This document shows, piece by piece, positions 9,146 to 18,000 of a DNA stretch of 64,000 nt; positions within the stretch are counted from its first letter, which is position 1; each line of letters opens with the position of its first letter. The stretch spans positions 1-64,000 of the forward strand of contig JALCBJ010000020.1 in the NCBI GenBank assembly GCA_028066595.1, given 5' to 3'. The notes under the pieces are model-generated. The model did no database searches, was not told the DNA's origin, and saw only the letters and a program-made list of their open reading frames with translations. The stretch comes from Thermoanaerobaculia bacterium (GTDB lineage: Bacteria; Acidobacteriota; Thermoanaerobaculia; Multivoradales; J023). The translations under genes were made by a program, and so were the position numbers.

Positions 9146-11116
9146 TCAGTCAGCCGGCTCGCGGAGCATGCGACCCAGGAGTGCCAGGAGCACGAGGACG
9201 GCCATGACAACCGCGCCGTGGAGCAGCCAGCCGACCGGCACGGGCGAGGGCCGGGTGACCGTTTCGGCTACGCCCAAGCGGGCCGGAACGTGAGGGCGCA
9301 AGCGTAGCAGGCTCTCGATGGCCTCGAGATCGAAGCGGGCCGCGCCCGGGCTCGGATCTCCCACCAGCGGATCAGCCAGGTGAAGGCTAACAGGTGTCGA
9401 ATCGATGCCTTTCGGGGCGACGAAGAGGAGTGCCGCATGTGGGCGCCATTGCTCCACATCCACCCAAGGCAGCGGGAGATCGCCGCCGTCGTCGACCTCG
9501 AGCTCGAGAGCGGTTTCAGAGCCTTGACCGACGACTCGATCTTGCCGCTCGAGCACGCAGGGCAGGGGTCCCGCCTCGAGACAGCGCCAGTTCTTCTGGC
9601 GCAGGGCGTAGTGAGTGGTGGCAGCGCGACCGCGTCGCCCCGGCCTCTCCGTGCCCAAAGTCAGGTCGCGGGAGAACGGGCCGGGAGCTCGCAGCAGGAG
9701 CTGCGAAGGCACAACCTCGGTGGCCGGCCCTGTCTCAGGGGCGATGGAAAGGGACGCCCTGCTGATGGTGGAGTCGCGATCGGCCCCAGGACGGAGCCGT
9801 GCCGACAAGCCAGGCTCTGGTACGTCCATCTCTTGCCCGACGAAGGGCAAGAGCTTTCCGCGGTGCGAAAGACGAAGGAGATCGACTCTCGTGCCTGCGT
9901 TCCGTACACCCAGCTGCAAGCGCACGAGGTCACCCGGTTTCACGCCGACGTCGAATTCGACCGGCCATGCCTTGGAGAATCCGGAACCGTCGAAGGCCTT
10001 GCCCGGGCCGGCTAGCCGGCTGTCGATGGCCGGCCAGGGCCCGGCGGTGGTTCCCGACGCCCGGATCCAAGCGGGCGGCTGCTCGGGCATTCCTTCCGCG
10101 AAGGCGCCGTGGGTCGTCCGGCCTCCCCAGACGACCTGGTGTCGGCCGGCGTGCTCGGCGCGAAAGGCGATGCTCGGTCGGGTAGCCCAAAACACGGTCT
10201 GCGACAAGAGCGGCGGGGTGCTTCCCTCACCGTCGCTCCACAGCTCTAGACGCAGAGCCGGATTCTGAGCTTCGGCGAGGAGTTTGCCGCGACCGGCCTC
10301 GTCGAACGCGACTCGAATCGCGGCACTCTCGTCCCCCGACGCAGGTTGCCGAATCCCGGCGGCCACCTGCTGCCAGCTGCCGTTTCGTGCCGACCAGAGC
10401 CGCCAGCCGTAGACATCGTCTGCGTTTTCGAGGTGCAGATCGATCCGGCTTAGCTGGCGGGCCGGAGCGCCGAGACGCAGGGTGCACGAACGACGTCCCG
10501 GGTACTTCAGGACGCAGCTCTCCGCGACCTCCAGCCGCTGCGCGGCGTCACCCTCCGCCAGGACGGTCACTCGCTCGAGAGTCGGCATTCCGGCGGATTC
10601 TGGCCAGAAGAGCCGGAGATAGCGCGCGTCCGACGCGGCGTAGTCGAGCGCCAGACGCTGAAGTGCGGTGTCGTCGCCTAGGCGGAAGAGCCCTCCGCGG
10701 CTGAGCTCGGTCCAGGTTCGCCCATCGGAGCTCGCCTGCAGAACGCAGTTGGGTGCGTCCGTCCGTTCATCCACGAGGAACTCGAGTCGCACGTGACGTG
10801 GCGGCTCGGCTCCCAGGTCGAGGCGTACCCAGCGGCCGGTTCGATCGCCTTCCAGACCCGGTTCGAGCGACGTCACGCGCACGAGCCGGCGTCCGTTCTC
10901 GTCGCCGAGCCGATAGACCTTCAACCTGCTGCCGTCGGGCGCCAGAACCGCCAGGTCGACACCCAGGTGGGCTGCCGAGGCGACGTCCAGCCGGGTCGCC
11001 ACCCAGCCCGGCGCCTGGACGTCGACGGCACGCGCGCGGGCGTAGCCGTCGGGTGGCTGACCGGCGGCCGCCACCGCGTAGAGCGATCCGACGAGAAAGG
11101 CTGTCAGGTATTTCAT
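9146..11116 (-). CDS. DUF3999-family exported protein with C-terminal membrane anchor
   Basis: A 656-aa protein with a signal peptide (MKYLTAFLVGSLYAVAAAG) and a single C-terminal hydrophobic segment just before a basic tail (LHGAVVMAVLVLLALLGRM). Most of the protein is predicted beta-rich and periplasmic, with carbohydrate-binding-like sandwich segments (YLRLFWPESAGMPTLERVTV). The family assignment rests on this architecture and on the adjacent DUF2339 gene, a pairing I recall from many Proteobacteria. ATG at 11116 overlaps the DUF2339 stop (ATGA); the longer frame to 11245 lacks any start signal. Function unknown; a role at the cell envelope together with DUF2339 is inferred. Confidence 0.75.
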   Translation of the reverse strand: MKYLTAFLVGSLYAVAAAGQPPDGYARARAVDVQAPGWVATRLDVASAAHLGVDLAVLAPDGSRLKVYRLGDENGRRLVRVTSLEPGLEGDRTGRWVRLDLGAEPPRHVRLEFLVDERTDAPNCVLQASSDGRTWTELSRGGLFRLGDDTALQRLALDYAASDARYLRLFWPESAGMPTLERVTVLAEGDAAQRLEVAESCVLKYPGRRSCTLRLGAPARQLSRIDLHLENADDVYGWRLWSARNGSWQQVAAGIRQPASGDESAAIRVAFDEAGRGKLLAEAQNPALRLELWSDGEGSTPPLLSQTVFWATRPSIAFRAEHAGRHQVVWGGRTTHGAFAEGMPEQPPAWIRASGTTAGPWPAIDSRLAGPGKAFDGSGFSKAWPVEFDVGVKPGDLVRLQLGVRNAGTRVDLLRLSHRGKLLPFVGQEMDVPEPGLSARLRPGADRDSTISRASLSIAPETGPATEVVPSQLLLRAPGPFSRDLTLGTERPGRRGRAATTHYALRQKNWRCLEAGPLPCVLERQDRVVGQGSETALELEVDDGGDLPLPWVDVEQWRPHAALLFVAPKGIDSTPVSLHLADPLVGDPSPGAARFDLEAIESLLRLRPHVPARLGVAETVTRPSPVPVGWLLHGAVVMAVLVLLALLGRMLREPAD

Positions 11117-13902
11117 GGTCCGGCGTCCGCGGATTCTTCTTCGTCGGCAATCGGTCGCAGCTCCGGCCGGAATACGAAGCGTTGAAAGAAGTAGGCGAGA
11201 GCCATCAGGCTGACACCGAGGCCCACCAGCGAGGCGACTCGCCACAAACCTTCGAGCTCGGACGTGTCGTAGAGGAAGACTTTCAGGGTCGCAGGGAGCA
11301 GGACACAGAGAGATCCCCAGCGCACGATCTTGTGGCGGCGTCCGAGCAACGCCAACGTGACGCCGAGGACGATCCAGGCGATGGAATAGGCGTAGTTCTC
11401 GGCGACTCCGACGGCTCCGCGGTCGAGGAATCCTGCATGCTCCGAGGTGGCGCGAAAAGCATGTCGTACCTGGAGGCTGACGAGGGTGAAGAGATCGAGC
11501 AGCAGAGCAGCTGAGAGGATCTTCTGGAGCGCACCATCCACGGGTAGGGACCGCTCCTCGCGACGCAGCGCGAGGAGCACCAGGAAGAGAAGGATCGCCG
11601 GTACGCCGTAACCCCAGAGGAGGCCGTTGAATACCGGCACCGTTCCCACAAATTCGTGGCGAAACAACGGGTTGAAGGACAAGCCGAGCGACAGGCTGCC
11701 GAGAACCACGGTGAGTACCGACAGGGCTCTACCACCCCAAGACAGTTGCGGGCGCGGCCAACGGCGTGCGGCCAGGACACCGACCCAGGCCATCGCCGAC
11801 CAGGCCACGAGATACGTCGCCCACTCGAAGAACAGCGAGTCAGATGCGTCGAGGTCGCCGGGGAAAAAGTACTGACGTACCTGAAGCGTTACGAACGCGA
11901 AACCCAGTCCCAACGTCAGCCAGCGAAGCGCCTCGGCAAAGCGCCGGTCGTTCTGCTGGTCCGACCAGCGGGCCGCGACGAGGAATGCGACGATCGGGAT
12001 GCCGTAGCCGTAGAGAAGCCAGTTGACGATCGGCATCGTGCCGATGGGGTAGGTCAAGACGGCGGGGTTGAGGAGCAGTCGCAGAGATGTGGCCGCTGTC
12101 AGGAGCCATGCGAGATGACGTAGCACCGGGACGTCGAGCCGGCCCGAGAGCCAGAGCAGTGCTGCGACCTCCAACGCCCACGACACCGTCAACCACTGCC
12201 GCTCCAGCTCCAATGGCAAGGCCATGCTGAGCAACACGGTGGCGCCCACCGCCATGGCTGCGAGGGGCTTCTCCATCGCGCGGTCGGCTCGGCGAGCTCT
12301 AGCGAAAGGCAGGCAGCCAGCGACGAGGATCGCTCCCAGCGCCGCGGCCACCAGGCCCCAGTGCCAGCTGTCCAGCCCCAACTCCGATTGGCCCGCCACC
12401 AGGAGCAAGAAGAAAGCGACGACAACCACCGCGCTCAGCGATGCCCAGGTTCCGGGGTACTTCGAGGGCTTGCGGAAGAAGGTACCGCGAGCGAAGAGCC
12501 AGGCAAGTCCGGCAAACAATACGCCGAGCCCGATGTGGGTAGCGAGGAACGTACCGAGATCGTCGGACGTGAGGTTCTTCTGCCACGACCCCAGCTGGAG
12601 AGTGACCACGAGTGAGGCCAACCAGGCGAGAGGTTGATAGCTCTCGTCAAGCCTTGCCAGCACGTAGCAGGCCACGGCCAGAAGCGTCAGCACCGCCCAC
12701 TCCGTCCATCCGAAGCCTGCCCGGAACGTCAGTGTCGCGGCTGCCAATTGCCCGCCACCCAAGGCGCCCCAGCCAACCATTCGAGATATGGAGACTCCGG
12801 CGAGCTTTGTCGTCGTCTCTTCTTCGTCTCGGCCGACGTAATGGAAGCAGAACGACGCGACCGAAGCGAGCAGGAAGAGGCCGGCCCAGATCGCGTCCTT
12901 CGGCAGCAGACTGCCTGCCTGCCCGAATCCGACGAACGCGAAAAACCACAGGAAACCACCGCCCAGCGTGAAGATGCCGAGGGAGCCCCAGGCGCGACGT
13001 CGCGAGACGATGACAAGACCGAGTTGGAGCAGCAAGAGGTAGCTGAAGAGCGCCCACGGTCGGGTGTCATCGCTCGACACGAGAGCGGGTGTCACGAAAC
13101 CGCCCACGAGTCCGAGGATCGCCACCAGATAGCCCTGGCGGAGTGAAAGGAGAACCGCGGTGGCGGTGGTCAAGGCCATCAGCGCGAAACCGAGCCACCA
13201 GGGCACGAGAGCGTAGAGATTGGCTGCGGCCCAGAACGCCACGAAGAGAGTCGCGATGCCGGCCGCGGACAGGCCCTGCGCCACATAGCCCGAAGACCGT
13301 CGGAGCCGGTCACCAGCGACCAGGAGCGCCACTCCGCCCAGGATGCCGGCCGCCACCCGTGCAGCCGGAGTGATCCAGCCACGGTCGAAGGAGAGCTTCA
13401 CCAAATACGCCGCGGCCAGCGTCAGAGCGATGGCGCCCAGCCACACGGGAAGGCGGGTCCAGATCTTCTCTTCCAGGCCGGTCCACCAAGGATCCTGCGT
13501 TGGCTCGAGCTCACGCGCGGCCGGCCCAGGCTCTGCCAGCTCAGGCGCGGCCAGCTCGGGCGTGGGCGGCGTGCGCTCCGCTGGCGGTGCCTCCAGCGCG
13601 GCGGGCGAATCGGCTTCGGGAGTCGGCGGACGTGGCTCGCTGACGATCGCTTCGGACGGAAGCGGCTGTTCGACCTCTGCCGCCCTCGTCGCCGGCGCTA
13701 GATCGGCCGCGGTCGTAGTCATCGCCTCTTCAGGCTGGTCCTCGATGGGGTCCGGTGTCCGGGACTCGACCTGTCTAGAAAGATGCTGCAGCTGAGTTTC
13801 CACGGCTTTGACGCGGTGGCTCAGCTTGACGAGAAACACGACAAGGGCCAGCGGGAAACCGAGGAGGATCGCGCAGCCGAAGAAGCCGAGAAGAGTTTCC
13901 AT
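11113..13902 (-). CDS. DUF2339-family large polytopic membrane protein
   Basis: A 929-aa integral membrane protein with more than twenty hydrophobic helices. The N-terminus has one helix (METLLGFFGCAILLGFPLAL), a short coiled coil (KAVETQLQHLSRQVES) and a Pro/Ala/Glu-rich linker of about 100 residues. The repeated membrane domain then begins near LEEKIWTRLPVWLGAIAL. This matches DUF2339, whose helices recur in pairs with short loops such as NWLLYGYGIP and NGLLWGYGVP; that repeat is visible twice here and supports internal duplication. ATG at 13902 is preceded by AAGG about 9 nt upstream; starts at 13941 or 13962 are possible. It is the first gene of the six-gene minus-strand unit. Confidence 0.85.
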   Translation of the reverse strand: METLLGFFGCAILLGFPLALVVFLVKLSHRVKAVETQLQHLSRQVESRTPDPIEDQPEEAMTTTAADLAPATRAAEVEQPLPSEAIVSEPRPPTPEADSPAALEAPPAERTPPTPELAAPELAEPGPAARELEPTQDPWWTGLEEKIWTRLPVWLGAIALTLAAAYLVKLSFDRGWITPAARVAAGILGGVALLVAGDRLRRSSGYVAQGLSAAGIATLFVAFWAAANLYALVPWWLGFALMALTTATAVLLSLRQGYLVAILGLVGGFVTPALVSSDDTRPWALFSYLLLLQLGLVIVSRRRAWGSLGIFTLGGGFLWFFAFVGFGQAGSLLPKDAIWAGLFLLASVASFCFHYVGRDEEETTTKLAGVSISRMVGWGALGGGQLAAATLTFRAGFGWTEWAVLTLLAVACYVLARLDESYQPLAWLASLVVTLQLGSWQKNLTSDDLGTFLATHIGLGVLFAGLAWLFARGTFFRKPSKYPGTWASLSAVVVVAFFLLLVAGQSELGLDSWHWGLVAAALGAILVAGCLPFARARRADRAMEKPLAAMAVGATVLLSMALPLELERQWLTVSWALEVAALLWLSGRLDVPVLRHLAWLLTAATSLRLLLNPAVLTYPIGTMPIVNWLLYGYGIPIVAFLVAARWSDQQNDRRFAEALRWLTLGLGFAFVTLQVRQYFFPGDLDASDSLFFEWATYLVAWSAMAWVGVLAARRWPRPQLSWGGRALSVLTVVLGSLSLGLSFNPLFRHEFVGTVPVFNGLLWGYGVPAILLFLVLLALRREERSLPVDGALQKILSAALLLDLFTLVSLQVRHAFRATSEHAGFLDRGAVGVAENYAYSIAWIVLGVTLALLGRRHKIVRWGSLCVLLPATLKVFLYDTSELEGLWRVASLVGLGVSLMALAYFFQRFVFRPELRPIADEEESADAGP

Positions 13903-14056
13903 GGCGGGTCGCCTTTCAGCAGAGGAAGAGGATGCGGTCATCTTAGACCGCGGTTCGTCCACCTCCTGAGCAGGAACCAGACCAGCATGGGTGGCCTAAA
14001 CTTGTGGCAGCCGGAATGCTCTTCGTCAGATTTTGTACAGCCAGGCTGTCGAGTGA

Positions 14057-15010
14057 TCAGTCAGGCGACAAATCATCTACGACCCGAGCTCCTCGAGCGC
14101 CGACGGACGATACCAGCCGGTCCGAACCGACATCACCGAGCGACGCCACCATGGCATCGGCGATGCGCTCGGCATCCTCGAGCGACGGGGCGAGCGCGAG
14201 CGTGGATGGGCCCGATCCCGAAAGTGTGCAGCCGATGGCACCGAATGCCAGCGCCGCATTCTTCATGGCGCCGAAGCCCGGAACCAGATGAGTGCGTCGA
14301 GGTTCGGCGATGCGGTCTTCCAGCGCCCGCCGCAGCAACTCGAGATCTCCCGATCCGAGGGCTGCCACGAGAGCACCCAGATTCGCTGCCTGTCGTACCG
14401 CTCGCTCTACAGTGATCTCTCGCGGCAGCGCTTGTCGAGCGATGCGGGTCGACACCTCGACATGGGGCCGCACCACGGCGCAGGCGAGTCCGGGAGGCAC
14501 GAGCAGTGGGACGATGTCCGGAGGAAGGTTCGAACGCACCAGGACGAAACCGCCGTAGAGGCACGGAGATACGTTGTCGGCATGGATCGCCCCGGAGGCG
14601 AGTCTCTCTCCTTCCAGGGCGCAGGCCAGGAGCGTCGCCCGATCGCTCCTCAGCTCGAGGACGGCATCCACCGCCACCACCGCCGCCACCGCCGATGCCG
14701 CGCTGGAACCGAGTCCGCTCCCCAACGACATCCCCTTCGCCACATGCAGCTGCACCCCCCGTTTCGTCACACCGGCTCGCTGCAGCAGCTCCAGAGCCGC
14801 CACGCCTGCCGTGTTCTCTGCTGCGTCGGTGGGCAGGCGTCCACCGTCGCCTGTGATCTCCGCGATCTCGACCCCGGGCTGGTCGCGCCGCGTCGCGGTC
14901 ACCCGATCGCCCAGGCCATCGACCGCAAAGCCGAGGATGTCGAAACCAGGTCCAACGTTCGAGGCGCTGGCCGGTGCGAAGGCTGTGGCGGAAGGAGTCG
15001 GGGCGGACAT
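14057..15010 (-). CDS. thrB: Homoserine kinase
   Basis: A 317-aa GHMP-superfamily kinase that phosphorylates homoserine with ATP in threonine biosynthesis (cytoplasmic). The N-terminus FAPASASNVGPGFDILGFAV is typical of ThrB. The ATP-binding GHMP loop is KGMSLGSGLGSSAASAVA (about 86-102). GAIGCTLSGSGPSTLAL near the C-terminus is the third GHMP motif. Length matches the family. ATG at 15010 is chosen because it sits 10 nt from a TAGAGT box on the minus strand; the frame stays open further upstream, but those codons overlap the promoter region and glgX. No other threonine-pathway gene is adjacent. Confidence 0.95.
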   Translation of the reverse strand: MSAPTPSATAFAPASASNVGPGFDILGFAVDGLGDRVTATRRDQPGVEIAEITGDGGRLPTDAAENTAGVAALELLQRAGVTKRGVQLHVAKGMSLGSGLGSSAASAVAAVVAVDAVLELRSDRATLLACALEGERLASGAIHADNVSPCLYGGFVLVRSNLPPDIVPLLVPPGLACAVVRPHVEVSTRIARQALPREITVERAVRQAANLGALVAALGSGDLELLRRALEDRIAEPRRTHLVPGFGAMKNAALAFGAIGCTLSGSGPSTLALAPSLEDAERIADAMVASLGDVGSDRLVSSVGARGARVVDDLSPD

Positions 15011-15020
15011 GGTGCGGCGG

Positions 15021-15061
15021 ACTCTATCCGACCGTTGGGCCGACATGGGCTCCCTTAGACT
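15021..15061. promoter_or_regulatory. Bidirectional thrB/glgX promoter region
   Basis: Minus-strand TAGAGT (plus-strand ACTCTA, 15021-15026) lies 10 nt from the thrB start. Plus-strand TAGACT (15056-15061) lies 9 nt from the glgX GTG at 15071. Both fit the TANNNT-near-start pattern. No convincing -35 boxes are seen. Confidence 0.4.
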
Positions 15062-15070
15062 CCTATCGCC

Positions 15071-17212
15071 GTGATGCGATCCCACCCGCCAGGAGCCATC
15101 TACGACGGACGCGGCACGACCTTCTCGGTCGTCTCCCGCCATGCAGAAGCCGTCGAGCTGTGTCTCTTCGAACGGCCCGACTCCGCAGCGACGATACGAC
15201 GCGTACAGCTTCGGCGTCGTGGCGAAGGCTGCTTGTGGTGGACTTATCTGCGCGACGCTCCGCCTGGGACCTTCTACGGCTACCGTGTCCATGGCCCATT
15301 CGAACCGCAAAGTGGACACGTCTTCAACTCTTCGAAGTTGCTGCTCGATCCCTGGGCGCGGGCAGTCACTGGACGACCCGAAATCCCGGAGGGGTCGACT
15401 GCCGAAGCGTCGGGTCTGTGGGGCATGCGCGATGCGGGCAGTCGGCGGCTGCACGGGGAGACCTACGATTCGACGGACTCGGCCGGCTCGATGCCCAAGT
15501 GTGTGGTGATCGCCCCAAAGCCATTCGACTGGCAAGGTGTTTCAAGACCGAGAATCCCGTGGAACGACTCGTTCCTCTACGAGGTGCACGTCAAGGGTTT
15601 GACCCAGCTCCATCCGGAGCTGGCGCCGGAGCTTCGCGGGACATATCTCGGTCTCGCGCAGAAACCGGTGCTCGACCATCTCCTTCGCTTGGGAGTGACG
15701 GCGGTCGAGCTGATGCCGGTGTTCCAGAGCGCTCCGGAGGAGCATCTGCTGCGCACGCGCCGACAGAACTACTGGGGATATTCGACGGTCGCCTTCTTCG
15801 CGCCGGAGGCGGAGTACTCGCTCGACCCCCTCGGAGGGCAGGTCACGGAGTTTCGGACCATGGTCCGAGAGCTGCATCGGGTCGGAATCGAGGTGATTCT
15901 CGATGTGGTCTACAACCACACGGCCGAAGGAGGACGTCGCGGTCCCTACTACTCGTTGAAGGGCTTGGATCAGGCGCTCTTCTATCGATTGGGACCATGG
16001 AACCTGCGTCGGCACGAGGACTACACCGGCTGCGGCAACACCCTCGACGTCAACGAGCCGTTGGTGTTCCAGATGGTCCTCGACAGTCTCCGGTACTGGG
16101 TGGAAGAGATGGGTGTCGACGGGTTTCGGTTCGATCTGGCACCGGCATTGACGCGTGACCCGGCGGGCCGTTTCGCTGACGCGGTTCCGCTTTTCGAAGC
16201 CATGGCTGCCGATCCCGCATTCGAGGGCGTGAAATGGATCGCCGAGCCCTGGGACGTTCCGGACCGCGGACGACTATCCGGCTATCGGCTGGGGTGTTTC
16301 CCGGAGGGGTGGGGTGAGTGGAACGACCGTTTTCGCGATGGGGCCCGGCGATTCTGGCGCGGCGAGGCCTCTGGCGCCGCGAGCTCCGATCTGGCCCTGC
16401 GGCTCCGGGGCTCTCAGGACATCTTCGGCACGCGGGCACCACAGGCATCGATCCAATTCGTCGCCGCCCACGATGGCTTCACGCTGGCGGACCTCGCGGC
16501 ATACGAGAGCAAGCACAACCTGGCGAACGGTGAGCGGAACCGAGATGGTTCGGACCACAACCTATCTCGGAACTGGGGCGAAGAAGGGTCGACGGACGAT
16601 CCACAGATCCTCGCCCGTCGGGCACTGCACCGGCGCAACCTGCTGGCGACCCTCTTCTTGGCCCAAGGAGTTCCCATGCTCTGCCACGGCGATGAGATCG
16701 GACGGAGCCAGAGGGGCAACAACAATGCCTACTGTTTGGACGATGAGACCACCTGGGTCCACTGGTCGCGGACCGACTCGGAACTGCTCGATTGGACCCG
16801 TCGGCTCTCGGAGATCCGACGGCGTTACCCTCAGCTGCGGTATCTGCCGCTGCCTTCGAGCGAGGCACCCTACGACAGCCCGGGATCACGCGACTCCGAC
16901 GTGCTGTGGTGGGACGTCGATGGCCGGCCGGCAAGCCCGGAGACCTGGGCAAGCGACCTCGTATCGTTCGCCATGCAGCTTTCTTCCTCGGCGCTCGGAG
17001 GCCCAGGTGGGGATGTTCGCGGTGGATTGCTACTGCTGATCCAGGGTGGTCACGAGTCCGCGATGTTTCGGTTTCCGGCCGCCCATCGGTCGTGGCGTCT
17101 GCTCCTCGACTCGTCGCGACCCGATCTCGAAGAGGAGGGCGTCGCGATCCGACGTACGGCCTATTCCGTCGGACCACTGTCCCTGGCGCTGTTCGAAGAT
17201 CCGCTACCATGA
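15071..17212 (+). CDS. glgX: Glycogen debranching enzyme GlgX
   Basis: A 713-aa GH13 isoamylase-type enzyme that hydrolyses alpha-1,6 branches of glycogen limit dextrins. An N-terminal CBM48-like domain (PPGTFYGYRVHGPFEPQSGH) precedes the catalytic barrel. Active-site residues are visible: VVYNHT (about 279-284), nucleophile Asp355 in GFRFDLAPAL, acid/base Glu392 in WIAEPWDV, and Asp468 in AAHDGFTL. A GTG at 15071 is followed directly by ATG at 15074, and either could start the protein. It begins the glgX-bpt-glgB unit, and its TGA overlaps the next ATG. Confidence 0.95.
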   Translation: MMRSHPPGAIYDGRGTTFSVVSRHAEAVELCLFERPDSAATIRRVQLRRRGEGCLWWTYLRDAPPGTFYGYRVHGPFEPQSGHVFNSSKLLLDPWARAVTGRPEIPEGSTAEASGLWGMRDAGSRRLHGETYDSTDSAGSMPKCVVIAPKPFDWQGVSRPRIPWNDSFLYEVHVKGLTQLHPELAPELRGTYLGLAQKPVLDHLLRLGVTAVELMPVFQSAPEEHLLRTRRQNYWGYSTVAFFAPEAEYSLDPLGGQVTEFRTMVRELHRVGIEVILDVVYNHTAEGGRRGPYYSLKGLDQALFYRLGPWNLRRHEDYTGCGNTLDVNEPLVFQMVLDSLRYWVEEMGVDGFRFDLAPALTRDPAGRFADAVPLFEAMAADPAFEGVKWIAEPWDVPDRGRLSGYRLGCFPEGWGEWNDRFRDGARRFWRGEASGAASSDLALRLRGSQDIFGTRAPQASIQFVAAHDGFTLADLAAYESKHNLANGERNRDGSDHNLSRNWGEEGSTDDPQILARRALHRRNLLATLFLAQGVPMLCHGDEIGRSQRGNNNAYCLDDETTWVHWSRTDSELLDWTRRLSEIRRRYPQLRYLPLPSSEAPYDSPGSRDSDVLWWDVDGRPASPETWASDLVSFAMQLSSSALGGPGGDVRGGLLLLIQGGHESAMFRFPAAHRSWRLLLDSSRPDLEEEGVAIRRTAYSVGPLSLALFEDPLP

Positions 17213-18000
17213 TCCTGATGCTCGACGTCGTCCAGGAACATGCTTGCTCGTATTTGCCGGACCGGGTCGCGCGCATGCGCTACCGCCTGATGCCGGACTG
17301 TCCCCCGGCGACCTACGAGAAGCTAGTGTCCCGTGGTTGGCGGCGCTTCGGCGCGACTCTCTTCCGTCCCACCTGCCGTCGCTGCGACGAATGTCTCGGC
17401 CTGCGCCTCGACGTCGCGACCTTCGAGCCCAACCGCTCCCAACGGCGGGCGCTACGCAGGAATACAGATCTGACCATCGTACTGCGCCGCGCGTCGATCA
17501 GCGACGAACACCTGGATCTCTACGATCGGTACCACACGGACATGGCCGAGCGACGAGGCTGGGAAGAGAAGGTGTTCGATGCTGAGGGCTACCACGCGAC
17601 CTTCGTCGCCGGCGGCGACCCCTTCGCGCACGAGCTTCTCTACTACGACGGTACGCGCCTTCTGGGCGTCGCTCTGGTCGATATCTTGCCGTCCTCGCTG
17701 TCGGCGGTCTATTGCTACTACGACCCTGCGGAGAGGCAGCGCGGCATCGGAGTATTCTCCGTGCTGGCTCAGGTGGAGCTGGCGCGCCAATATGGGATCC
17801 CCTACGTCTATTTGGGCTACTGGATCGAGGAGAATCGCAGCATGGCCTACAAGTCGCGCTACCGCCCGCATCAGATCCTGGCGGGACGACCCAGGCTCGA
17901 GGAAGAACCCGATTGGCGTGACGGTGACGAATATCGTGCCTGGCGAGAGAGCGACGAGACCACGAGCGACCGTCCGGTGCTCGTGGAGGCCGCGGGATGA
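17209..18000 (+). CDS. bpt: N-degron aminoacyl-tRNA-protein transferase (Bpt/Ate type)
   Basis: A 263-aa enzyme of the arginyl/leucyl-tRNA-protein transferase family, which adds an amino acid from tRNA to acidic N-termini so that the protein is recognised by ClpS/ClpAP. The N-terminal domain has cysteines in EHACSYLPDR and RPTCRRCDECLGLRL, typical of the family. The C-terminal GNAT-like domain has LYDRYHTDMAERRGWE, CYYDPAERQRGIGVFS and YVYLGYWIEENRSMAYK. The N-terminal CPYL of most bacterial Bpt proteins is CSYL here. It starts inside the stop of glgX (ATGA) and ends inside the start of glgB (ATGA), so it is coupled to glycogen genes. ATG at 17218 is an alternative start. Confidence 0.9.
   Translation: MILMLDVVQEHACSYLPDRVARMRYRLMPDCPPATYEKLVSRGWRRFGATLFRPTCRRCDECLGLRLDVATFEPNRSQRRALRRNTDLTIVLRRASISDEHLDLYDRYHTDMAERRGWEEKVFDAEGYHATFVAGGDPFAHELLYYDGTRLLGVALVDILPSSLSAVYCYYDPAERQRGIGVFSVLAQVELARQYGIPYVYLGYWIEENRSMAYKSRYRPHQILAGRPRLEEEPDWRDGDEYRAWRESDETTSDRPVLVEAAG

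Noticed and set aside
15011-15535. N-terminal extension of thrB to an upstream start at 15535
   Set aside because: The added 175 residues overlap glgX coding sequence and the shared promoter; ThrB length and the normal N-terminal motif place the start at 15010.
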